Source of the DNA: Rhodamnia argentea
Taxonomy: Eukaryota; Streptophyta; Magnoliopsida; Myrtales; Myrtaceae
Length of the DNA stretch: 64,000 bases
Direction of reading: 5' to 3'
Assembly: GCF_020921035.1 (NCBI RefSeq)
Contig: NC_063152.1
Span: forward strand, 27,713,903 to 27,777,902
The notes below the pieces were generated by a model. It was not told the DNA's origin and did no database searches. It saw nothing but the letters and a program-made list of their open reading frames with translations. Shown here piece after piece: positions 37,497 to 47,466 of the stretch (the stretch's first letter is position 1; every line of letters starts with the position of its first letter). Both the position numbers and the translations under genes were made by a program.

Positions 37497-39840
37497 CTAT
37501 CGCCTCAAGGTGTGAAGAATGTATTCTGCATAAAGATCCCTGCATCATTGACTTTAAATTAGTCTTCGATAAGCGAAAATATGTACATGAAATCTGCCTA
37601 ACGGGGCGGGGCGCAAAACATCGTGTGATGTCCCCTGTTCTAGTCTGCTGATTTGTGCTCAACTATTTGGTTTCTTGATTGCGTTGAGACATCATCGACT
37701 GTTGATTGTGAACTTACATGGAATATTGAATGGCTTCAGTTGCGGTGGACGAGGGTAGAAAATCATTCACAGCAACCTCTTTGTTCTCGTTCTTCTTGTC
37801 TGTAACAATCAATCATTAAAGAAAACAGTGGACTTCCAATCACAGACACAAGAAAATCTCAAAGGTGACAAGGATACAATCTTCAAAGAAGCGGCGTATT
37901 TCTGAAAGGCGGTGAGGCGCAAGCTGTTTGATGTCGGTATAGTGCTTATATTCGGGATCATCCGCACAGACTGCGATTATTTTGTCATCTTTTTCTCCCT
38001 GGATTAAGGCCAAAATAAGTTAACCCAATCTTTACGCAAAAGCAACTGCAGGCATCTCTGTTTCTTTCAGAGAGTCCTTTTTACCCATTTGGAGGAGGGG
38101 GAAGTACCTGGTCAATCATGGGCATCAGTCCAATGGCTCTTGCGCGTAGAAAGCAACCGGGAACGACTGGTTCCTGTTGAATTCATTCATCAGAGTTAAA
38201 CCTAGATTGCCTTTACATCATGTGATTCGTACCATTTAAAGATCATCTGAAAATGTAAACCTAGAGAGGACAGTGTCCTGCTTTCATAGCAATCTATATA
38301 TTCAGACTAACCAAATACACAATATCAGCGTCCAACATCTGCTCTCCATGGAAGCTCAAATCAGGGTTTTCGCCAATGACTTCCCTTGGAGAATGTCAGC
38401 TATGGTAATGCAAATTTACAATATTCATCTTTTTCCTTTCACTCAGAGAGCAAGTTCGCAAGGTTACCGAGGAAGGGCCATATGTTGGTTCATACAAAGA
38501 AAAAGTGGAAAAGCCAAAAATTAAAAGCCATATTCCATTTGCTGTTAGCAATTGTCGGTGAACTGGTATGAGTTCACCAAATCAGCCCAACCTTTCTTAT
38601 CGCAATGCTAGCAATAGAATACATCAACATCACATTTATCCTAAACTAGTTGGGGTCGGCAGTCGATGAACACAAAAATAAATAAAATTGTAATACTTTT
38701 GCAATTGAATGACCGAAAGGAAAAATTATTATAGCAGAAGGCCCTTCATCTAGTTTGACAAGCTGAGGAGATATGCTGAACAGCAATCAAGAAGTGAAAG
38801 AGATCACCTGCATGAGAACTAACACGTCGAGTGGATCATTGTCTTCACATAACGTTCTGGGAATGAAACCATAGTTATGAGGATAGACTACAGATGAGTA
38901 TAATATCCTGTCAACCTGCGTGTAATAGTACTGTGATTCAGGAAAGCAATGACGCTTTAAAGAAACAAAAGGGGTAACTGTTTAAGCAGGAGAAAATAAA
39001 CTCAAATTGTGACAAACGTGATCCTCTTGGCAAGGTTCATCTGTCATTTCTCCTCCATCCGAATTCCAACAATTTCAAATCACGAATGGTAACTACTAAA
39101 CATGGACAAAATGATGCAGAAACATCTAAGAATTGAAATGGCAGACGACAATCTCCACATAGCTGAGACACTTAGCAGGGCTAGGTCTACGAGAGATTTT
39201 GCCTTGGACGAAACTCATACCTTAATGAGACCAGTCTTCTTGTCAAGTTCATACTTGACCTTGCTTCCCTTTGTTATCTCAACAACCTTAATTGTCAGAG
39301 GAAGAAAGGTAAGGGAAAAAGATTAGAGAGCACACAAATCTTGTTGCTGGGACCTATGGGTTTGAGGACATAATTCAGAAAAACTAATTGTTTATCCAAG
39401 TCTATCAGGAACTAGTTCCGTTTCTGATCGAACAAGCGAAATTCAATCCATCTTGCAGTAGGCCAAGTTAGAAACATAAGGAAAAATAGACTCCTAGAAA
39501 GAAAACATTTTGGTTCCTCTTCAACAGTCAAAGTAGAAGCTTATCATAATCAGCACTCGCATTAACATGAGTAAGTTGGGATAGAAACCTACACAATTGA
39601 AAATTTGGGGAGCTTCAGGTCCTGGAGAGAAGATTAAAGGAAATATATTAGCGAGTTCATCGTCATCACAAAATCGTATAGATGATAACAATGTATTCAG
39701 CAATCAAAGGATGGGGAAACACCAATTTCAAGGTCATGCCAAGGATGAGCAGCAACTGATCTCCTCGACAAGGAGGAAAGAATGCGTTCATTCAGGCGTG
39801 GAACCGGTCGATCTGGATGGCTTCCATCACCTTCACTCAT
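37497..39840 (-). CDS. PPA: Soluble inorganic pyrophosphatase (cytosolic PPA1-5 type), 8 coding exons
   Basis: Exons in transcript order: 39723-39840, 39593-39621, 39221-39286, 38808-38915, 38108-38173, 37878-37998, 37718-37799, 37497-37539; 633 nt, 210 residues, against about 212 for Arabidopsis PPA1. It hydrolyses pyrophosphate to two phosphates with Mg2+. The family I signature DNDPLDV is at residues 96-102 with the metal-binding aspartates D96, D98 and D101. Other matches are [79 protein letters not shown] and the end [13 protein letters not shown]. There is no transit peptide, so it is the cytosolic group and not plastid PPA6. One small oddity is Cys after IFN where relatives have Val, forced by the donor after TGT. 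A 5' UTR intron (39860-40065) is likely. Confidence 0.95.
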
Positions 39841-39858
39841 TTCGATTTGGTGAGAGAG

Positions 39859-40131
39859 ACTGCAAGCAAAGATAGAGAGAGAAGAGTTGGATCGGAAACT
39901 TGAGAAGAAGTGGAGATAATGTCCCATCTCACCATGTCACAAATTCTTACATTCTGTCTAACAAGCAAATAGGCTACACTAAACTGCGCCAGGATCAAAG
40001 GAAGGTGCTGTGATTCTATTTAGATGCGGATACGAGACAGCAAGCAAGCAAGAAGGACAGCGTACCTGCAGAGGTAGAAAGTATTGTAAGAGAGGAGGAA
40101 CATAGGAGAAGAGAGGGGCAAATGTTATATA
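39859..40131 (-). promoter_or_regulatory. Pyrophosphatase promoter and 5' UTR with intron
   Basis: On the minus strand a TATA box (TATATAA, 40125-40131) would place the start of transcription near 40100. A short leader ends at the donor CAG|GTACGC (exon edge 40066), and a good acceptor TTGCTTGCAG precedes the 19 bases in front of the ATG. A leader intron is common in housekeeping plant genes. The transcription start itself is not observed. Confidence 0.5.
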
Positions 40132-41805
40132 CGCGAGAGGCGGGAGTGGTTCAAACATGAACTTGGCTGTCAGAGCATTAAGCAGAGAGGAGACAGGTGA
40201 TACTTCCACCTGTTGGGGGGTTGGGGTTTGGTTGGTTATTTTCAGATCCTGGATCCATGGATGCCCTCCTCCCCAGATGCGCAAAACATGGCAATTCCTC
40301 CAACACCACTACTATCATTGCCATTGTGTTTGGCAAGACTAATTAAGGGAGAAGAGTAACAACAGAAAATCAGTTTTCCATTCTAGATCATCCTGCTTTT
40401 GGAGGGATTTTGTTTAGCAAAATTTAACAGAGATGATCCCAAGGGAAACCCCAATATAGTGCTTGTAACATCTTTTCATGCGTATGTGGATTTTTGTTCA
40501 TTAATGTCCGTTACAATACATACTAACAAAAGATGAATTGGCAAACATGTTGGATCGGTATTTGCTGAATCATAGTGATTCCTCTGGATGATATGTGATA
40601 TTACTCGTCTTGAGTTCATGTTGTTTCGTTCGATACCAAGTCGAGTGGCAAGAATGATATCTTATATTAGACTTAGAATTTTTTTTTTTTAGATTGATAT
40701 GACAACTTCAAGTCCTTATTTGAAACAATGTCCATTCCATGCTCTTATTTGAGAGAATGATGATACTCCAGACCCTTATTTTAAATAAGATCCACTTTAG
40801 GTCCTTTTATTTGAAATTTTCCCAAAGTAAAATCAGTGAAAAGTACAATTGCTTCCTGTCAAGAGAATAATCAATCATTTACAAATTATTGAACTCAGAA
40901 ATACGTGAGGATGCATGACATTTGGTTAGGTGGCACCCCGAACACCTCATCTAATTCATAAAATGCCAATTTCTTAGAATTTGAAGTTGACAAAATGCGT
41001 GCTTCACCAGTTGCCACAAACAGGTGACAAAATACATGCCTGTCTGACAAATTTCCACTGCCTCAAGTTCCTCTGTTTTGGAGGAGATTATCTCAAAAGT
41101 GCCTCCACTCCACCCACCTAAAGAAAGAATCCTCCATGCTAAGGGACTTGACCGACGAACACAGTAGCCTGCTTCCGGGGTTTGCAGCAAATACACTAGG
41201 CAAAGACGGTCAGATGCAAGTTCAGCACATCGATCGGGGACTTGTTTCAGGTCCATTGAAGTGACTGGCTCGACTTGGCTCAATGAGCAAACAGATTCAA
41301 GGCTGAGAGGCTTTACAGTCGTCTGTTTCCACAGGAAAAGCTTATGGCTACTGACTTGGTGGCTGTCGTCTCTTTTCAACCATGATATTCTCAATTAAGT
41401 GTGGACATTCCCGGCTTGCAGAACTCCCATCTGATTAGATCGGTTTCTGGTCTCAACAGCTTAGCTAAAACTAGGTCAAAGAAAAGATTGCCAACTGATG
41501 ATATCGACCAAAAATGAAATTCCAGTTGAGCAATTTTGTTGCTAGGAAGATTAGATGAATGCTATAGTTTATTGCTGAAGATAGCCCTTCCTCGTTACAT
41601 CAGTGCAATAAGACTAGATCATTTCCGGTGCTTGGAATTTACAAATGCCAAAAGTTTACGAATATTGGTGGGGACTATAATAAGAAATATTCGAAGAACG
41701 TTACAGGAAATAGCTCTGGTCTAAGGTTGTTGATGCCGAAATGTGCTCTGCTCATTCCAATTGCAGAAACAGGGAATATTGCACCTCTCACCAGCAACCA
41801 CTGTT
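40132..41805. other. Intergenic between pyrophosphatase promoter and CURT1B 3' end
   Basis: Contains a repeat with tandem cttatttgaaa-type units (40690-40830). A 147-codon minus-strand ORF (40951-41394) has no recognisable family and may be CURT1B 3' flank or chance. Nothing else is evident. Confidence 0.5.
40690..40830. repeat. Tandem units related to the 20.4-kb repeat
   Basis: Three to four irregular units of the form ccttatttgaaacaatg, reverse-complementary to the caaataaggg units at 20389-20560. Probably a fragment of the same family in the other orientation. Confidence 0.55.
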
Positions 41806-43150
41806 TCAGCTGCTTCCAGTAACCTCACTGTATATATCCTTGATTTTCCAAAATAGAGCTTCCCTGGAATGTCATTGACCTGATGTCAGGTCTGAGATGT
41901 TTGGAGAGGCTTGTGCTCCCGAAATCAAAACTACAGGATGTCTTGGGAGCGTTAGAGTGAAAATTCTGAAACCAAATACAGCAACTTACCTATCTGGTTT
42001 GAAAACAAGGTTCTTGTATGCAAACCACTGCAAAAGTAGACACAAAAGTGCAATATGAGATGAGAGTTACGGATTTTATCACGCTGATGGTTGCCCATTA
42101 TCAGATGTATATATGAATAAACTGACAAGCGCGCAGTAACTCAGTTGATCGAGGCTGAAAAGGGCATCTAGTAGAATTCATGCAAATGGCATGAATCCAC
42201 ATGTTCACCTGATGTCATAAGCTGTTAGATCGCTCTCAGGACAGTAGCATCACAATCATAAACTGTTCAGAACGAAGGTAATTATGCTCCTTCTGGGGGA
42301 AGGGGCAGACTAAAGAAGCAGATTTTGGAAGCCTGATGAACTCACCCCAGTATATCCAATGCCCACCAGCTCAAGAATGCCAGGAATGAGGGGAAGCCTA
42401 TCGATCGCCTGAAACCAAAATGAATTGATCCCCGCAACAAGCTCAGTCAGAAGTACCAATGACCATCTTTTTTTTTTCTTTCTTTCTTCTTTAGTGAAGA
42501 AATGCATAAACAAAGAAAAAGGAGAGCCTCACCGAGATCATTCCGGAAGAGGCCCAGACGGCAACCGCACCAGCGACCGCCAGCGAACTGACGGCGTACT
42601 TATCTTCCACTTTGTCCCACTGTTTGTTTGAACAAGGTACAATGCCGACGAATCAATCGACTTTGAAAATTGAACCCTTTTCTTTTGTTGTTGTGACAAG
42701 GGCATAAAAATTAACAAGGGCGGAGACGGAGTGGAAGAATTACAGCTTCTTTGGCGGATTTGAGAATCTCAGGGAGCTCGGCGGCGGCGACTTCGGCAGG
42801 AACCTCACCAGTAGCCATAGCCGCCACATTGCGCGCAATCTTACGACCTGAAGAAGCGCGCGTTTTATAGCCAAAAAAAGAAAAGAGGGGTCAGCGACAG
42901 AGAAGGGAGTACAGTATATGTATGTATGTATGTAGAGAGAGAGAGAGAGAGAGAGAGGAGGAGGAGGAGGAGTGTCCGTACAATAAGCGGAAGCAGAAGA
43001 AAGAGGGGGAGAGTGGAGAGCAGGGGGAGGGGGAAGGGAGGTGAGGAGGGCGGTCAAGCTCTTCTGGGGCTGAGGTTGACGAGGGGCCTTGCCGTCCACC
43101 ACAAGCGTAGACAGTGCGGAGGAGGACGAGGATGTGCTGGTCGACGCCAT
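41806..43150 (-). CDS. CURT1B: CURVATURE THYLAKOID 1B protein, 6 exons
   Basis: Exons in transcript order: 42982-43150, 42744-42847, 42533-42619, 42346-42408, 41990-42027, 41806-41863; 519 nt, 172 residues (Arabidopsis CURT1B/TMP14/PSI-P has about 174). CURT1 proteins oligomerise at grana margins and bend the thylakoid membrane. The N terminus (about 60 residues) is Ser/Pro-rich, a plastid transit peptide. Family motifs are AYCRKIARNV at the end of the presequence, WDKVEDKYAVSSLAVAGAVA, SGMISAIDRLPLIPG and ELVGIGYTGWFAYKNLVFKP. Two hydrophobic helices lie near residues 99-119 and 128-150, and the amphipathic C terminus ends VTGSS. All introns are GT-AG. Intron 1 carries (TATG)n and (GA)n repeats (42914-42972). 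Confidence 0.95.
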
Positions 43151-44236
43151 CTTCTTCTTTTGCCAAGAGTCGAACTCCGCCCCCCTGCTCACGAAAAAGC
43201 AAAAAGCAAACGAGAGAGAGAGAGAGAGACGGGTCGAGGTTATGTGTTCGGAGGGGGGGAGAGGGGGAGGGGAGGGAGAGAGCCACCACTGGTTGGCTGC
43301 TGTTGCTATGGTGCGGATGGATATTGTTGCTGACATGGCTGCACCAGAGCCTTTTCTCCCCCTCCCCGTGGATTTGGATAGCTTTCTCATTTCTTGAGAG
43401 CTGTGTCCCTACTTCCACAGAACCAAACAGGGCACCTCCCAAATATCTTCCCTCCATCATTTTCATCACGGAATCTCTCACTAACTCTCTTGCATTTCCG
43501 TTTTACCTCCTCCTTCTGGATCAGGATTCATTCAAGCGTCGAAAATGAACAAAGATAAGATATGGGATTTCTTCCCTGTTCTGACCTTTTTCTTCTCTTT
43601 GGATAATTCAACAAATAGAATAGAGAACAGGAAATTCCTTAGGCAATTCATCCCCATTCGGCCAAGTTTAATCCAAATTTGGATCCTTTAGTGTGTTTAT
43701 GATGAGTTTAGAGGATTAGGCCAAACAACATTATGATGCTCTTCTTTTCAGGCAACGGTAGAGCCGAAAGGAATGGACGGAATGATGGTCTGCATTGACA
43801 ACGGTTATTCTCTCCCCCTGTTTCTTCCAGCCCCCTTTTCTTTTTACCGTTGCCTCTTGTTTTCTTTCGCCCCGTGCAAAATACTTATTTTATATTTTAC
43901 ATGACATATGACTTTATGCATTGGGGCAAGAGAATCTATTCAAATGTCAACTAAACAATAATTATGGATGATTAAGGCCAAAACTAAGAATGTCAAGCAG
44001 TGCCATGGGGCCATCATCACACAATCCTGGTTTAGGTATATGCAGATTGTTACAGAGAAGAGAACTTCTGTGTCTTTTGGAATCGCTGTCATGGATAGGA
44101 GAGGCCTCAGGCAGCAGTATGCTGAGCCAACACGTGCACATCCATTAACAAATGATCTCTGACTTCTATCCATCTAGGACATAAGCTTTGATCTGCTGCA
44201 AGAACGACAAGTAGCTTACTTAGCTCGATCTGCAAC
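43151..44236. other. Divergent intergenic region (CURT1B / PADRE gene)
   Basis: Holds the promoters of two genes that point away from each other. (GA)n tracts occur at 43212-43229 and G/A-rich sequence up to 43285. Large overlapping ORFs on both strands around 42900-43550 come from low-complexity sequence and CURT1B exon 1 antisense. No TATA box is obvious for either gene. Confidence 0.5.
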
Positions 44237-44761
44237 ATGGGCAATTGCCTTTCTTGTAAAGGGTTTCGGCAGGTCGAACAAATCGTAGAAGTAGCAACGA
44301 CTGCCAGTGGCATCATGCAGTTCAAGGTACCCATCACACCCCAATGCATCACCAATGAATTCCCAGGTCATGCAATCTTCCGGAGCAGCGACTCTTTCTC
44401 AGGCCCTCTTCTTCACAACGAAGAGCTCCATCCTGGAGAATTGTACTACTTGCTCCCACTTCAGTCACTTAGGGGATCCATATCGGCTACGTCTAGACCC
44501 AGCTACCGCATTTCCCTCGATCACCAGGGAATGATGCTTGGAAAGGCAGACCCTGAGGTGCTTCCTAGATGCAACAGCGCTGGAGTGTGGAAGGTGAAGT
44601 TACTCATAAGCCCTGAGCAGTTAACCGAGATACTGTCTCAGGAGGCTCGCACAGAGGCACTGATCGAGAGTCTCCGAACTGTGGCCAAGTCTGGTCATGT
44701 TGTTGGTAATGGAGCATCTTCCGTGGCCGATTCAGAGTACTGCAGCCTATCCCAGAGTTAA
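44237..44761 (+). CDS. PADRE (DUF4228) domain protein, intronless
   Basis: 174 residues in one exon, a usual size and structure for the DUF4228/PADRE family. The N terminus MGNCLSCK has Gly2 for myristoylation and Cys4/Cys7 for palmitoylation, so the protein is likely anchored to a membrane. The conserved core includes GELYYLLPLQSL (about residues 67-78). Many family members respond to pathogens and abiotic stress, but their molecular function is not settled. The C-terminal part (WKVKLLISPEQLTEILSQEA) is amphipathic, and the Ser-rich end DSEYCSLSQS could be phosphorylated. The start is the first ATG and the only one that gives the acylation motif. Confidence 0.85.
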   Translation: MGNCLSCKGFRQVEQIVEVATTASGIMQFKVPITPQCITNEFPGHAIFRSSDSFSGPLLHNEELHPGELYYLLPLQSLRGSISATSRPSYRISLDHQGMMLGKADPEVLPRCNSAGVWKVKLLISPEQLTEILSQEARTEALIESLRTVAKSGHVVGNGASSVADSEYCSLSQS

Positions 44762-45689
44762 GTGGCGTCCTCCATGTATTGTACTTTGTTCCTATGTTTG
44801 TTTGCTCTTCTTCATGTTCCGTTCCTCGAAGTAGTCCATCTTTCAATATGACTGCAGTGTCGGTAACCAATGTCACTAATTAGACAAAGGTCTTTGTGGA
44901 TATGGGAGATGTCTAGAGGACTGTCTCTCTTTCATAGACCTAGATTGAAGAGCATACCCTGCTGAATCATTGTCCAACACTTGCATTATACATTCTGCTC
45001 CTTTTGCACGGTTTGGAAGCTATAGAAGATAAAGATATATGCGTCTTGTTGGCCAAGTTAAGTTTTATGGTGGAACATCTCCAGATTAAATTGAGCGTCC
45101 CCATTGAAGAAGCTGAAGGTTAAATGGTATACTTCTGCAATATCTCTTGAACATGAGAAGGGGTGTATGTTCAAGATGGGTTGCTGCAGAGTCAATCTAG
45201 ACTACTAGAACTACTGACGAGAGCTAATATAATACCTTACGTGGCTTAAATAAAATGATAGAAAGAGTCGTTACAGTTACAGGAAGACAAATGGTGCTGT
45301 TAGCAGTTAGTCAACTACTGATATTGGTTTTGACCCAAAAACATGCTAATATTGGGAGCAAGGGTTAATTTTGAAGCGCATGCAAGGATGATTGTTGCTG
45401 TTCTAAGATCAACAATCATCCTCATCCAAACTGAACAGGTCTATCTAGGTGAACTCATTCTGGGGTAAGATGCTTGATATACAGATAATTCACAGCAACT
45501 ATATCAGCAAGTGACTGAGCTCTCCTGCTCTCCCTTATTTTCTGCATGAGCGCGAAAAAATGCTTGAAAGTAAGTTTTTGTTTTTATATCACTGGGGCAT
45601 CCAACATCAGTTGCCACTGATTAATCCTCAATGGATGTGGCCCAACAAAAGCAAGTTCCGACATGTAAGTATCACGGTCCAGCAAAATC
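44762..45689. other. Intergenic, no gene seen
   Basis: 3' flank of the PADRE gene followed by AT-rich sequence. No ORF or repeat stands out. Confidence 0.5.
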
Positions 45690-46274
45690 CTCGACCGAGG
45701 ATGGACCGTGGCACGAGCAATCGACCATGCAGTGATGCATTCAATGAACTAACTCATGGTCGACCACGAGGATCAACCTTGATCAATCCAACTCAGCCAA
45801 ATGATCGATGCACGAACAATGCTGACAGCCGGATGATTGATGCACAGACCGAGTCATTAATCATGTTGAACCACCAGCTGATCGATCCATGGATGATGCA
45901 AAGTCCATGGGCACTCGATGCAAAGTTGGTGGGCGAACAATACAAGATAGCCGGATGGTCGATGCAAGAACGATACAACATAACCGGCTTGAATGATCCT
46001 TGGGCAATGCACAGACGACCCCTGAACAATGCTTGAACGATCCTCGCATGATGCATGAACCATGCGACTTGAACGGGCAGCTGATGCACGCATCGTGCAA
46101 CATCAACCTAGCGGCTGAACGAGCGGCCAATGAGGCAAACGACGTGGCTGCTTCCTTACAGAGCAGAATTGAGCGAGGTGGCCAGCTGCTGTCCAAGCTC
46201 ACTTCTTGGAACTCCAAGCAAGTCAAGAGTCAATCAAATCATCATAAGCATGATGTCACTTGAGTCAAGAGCAC

Positions 46275-46450
46275 TCCTTGTATTCTTGTATATGCATTGG
46301 GCATGAGCCCCAATGTAAGAACATGCTAGAACACTTGAATTCAAGAAAACCTTCTGCACTTCCATCCTTGTATTCTTATTTATGCATCGGGCATGAGCCC
46401 CATTACAAGAACATGCTAGAACACTTGAATTCAAGAACACCTTCTGCACT

Positions 46451-46454
<4 letters not shown>
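46275..46454. repeat. 90-bp tandem duplication
   Basis: Units 46275-46364 and 46365-46454 share a period of exactly 90 bases with few mismatches. Each carries gggcatgagcccc, a perfect short palindrome-like core. Confidence 0.9.

Positions 46455-46504
<50 letters not shown>
46455..46504. repeat. (TC)25 microsatellite
   Basis: An uninterrupted TC run of 50 bases directly after the 90-bp duplication. Confidence 0.97.
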
Positions 46505-46507
<3 letters not shown>

Positions 46508-46640
46508 TCCTCCTCACCTTGCCACGTTCGAGTGATTCGTGAGTGAGTGAATCGATCCGGGCCAAGGCTTGATTCGGGTGAAACACTCATCTGTGATGCT
46601 TAAGTCGTCACACAGTCGTGAGCGAAACACCGGTCCGTGA

Positions 46641-47409
46641 CGTAAGGCTCAAAGTTCACCTTCATAAGCTTTCCTATTCAACTGAACGTCAGGAAAAAAA
46701 AAAATCATTTGCTCTGACAACTAAGAAGAACCAGGCAGCATCCTCAATTATGTCGGTTCCAAAGCGTTTCTAAACAATGCCGTTGGCTTCGCAGCAACCT
46801 TTCTCCCAATAGGAGAGAAAATGCCGCCAATTTGCTACTCATACCCCTATTCATGATGCAATAAAGTTGGCAGTTGGATCACAGAGGCAAGTAATTTGCA
46901 ATATTCAAGTCATCGGAAATCCTAAGATATAAATAGAGGGCCTCCATGATGGCATCAATAGCACATTTACCTCTCCTAAAAACTGTCAAACACCGTGATT
47001 TTATACAAATCCGTTAAAAATAGTAAACTATATTAAAAAAAGAGCCAAAACCAGAGAGAGAAACGAAAAAGAAATATAAGAACCAAGATAATGTTCAGCA
47101 AAGGTTCAATCTCCTTCACTAAAGATAGCTTAAAACCCCGCCTCTGACGCAACCTGCCACATCCTCCACACATCCTTTCTTATGTGGAATGCCAGTGCTC
47201 AGATTAAATGTGCACGGGATGAAGACAGACAAAAACTTTAGCAACAGTATCTGATGGTAAGTTTGGTCTGATTTCTGTATCACAAAAACAAGGGTATTAA
47301 GAAAGAGTCAGTCCTTTGATACCAGCTGTAAATCCAACATTTGGGCGAGAGAGAGAGAGAGAGAGAGACCTTAAATCAGCAGTTTCGTCAGATTGCCAAA
47401 CTATATCCT
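46641..47409. other. 3' flank of the CIPK gene
   Basis: Presumed 3' UTR and downstream sequence on the minus strand, with (GA)n at 47346-47368. No other gene is visible. Confidence 0.5.
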
Positions 47410-47466
47410 TCAAGCCCGACGAGCAGTTTCATCAGATTGCCAAACTATATCCTTCAAGCCCGATGA
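47379..47466. repeat. 44-bp tandem duplication in the last CIPK exon
   Basis: Units 47379-47422 and 47423-47466 differ at two positions. Read on the minus strand, the extra unit shifts the frame and creates the TGA at 47410-47412. Confidence 0.93.

Larger units (their letters stand above)
45690..46640. repeat. LTR-like repeat with internal tandem arrays
   Basis: 45690-46060 is a degenerate array in which gatcgatgca-like and gatgatgca-like motifs recur every 30-40 bases. It is followed by a 90-bp tandem duplication, a 50-bp (CT)n tract, and a segment with gtgaaacactcatctgtgatg and gtgagcgaaacacc, which resembles the 3' part of gypsy-type LTRs. No matching second LTR or internal domain is present, so this may be a solo LTR or fragment. 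The 158-codon ORF at 45560-46036 follows the array and is not a gene. Confidence 0.4.

Noticed and set aside
37148-37651. 167-codon plus-strand ORF
   Set aside because: It is antisense to the last pyrophosphatase exon and its intron, and has no recognisable domain.
40951-41394. 147-codon minus-strand ORF downstream of CURT1B
   Set aside because: No family, promoter or splice support; kept only as a remark in the intergenic entry.
42740-43550. Long overlapping ORFs on both strands (up to 216 codons)
   Set aside because: They run through CURT1B exon 1, its intron 1 and (GA)n/(CT)n low-complexity sequence. The CURT1B model explains the coding signal.
45560-46036. 158-codon ORF
   Set aside because: It follows a degenerate tandem array; the open frame results from the repeated unit, and both strands are open.
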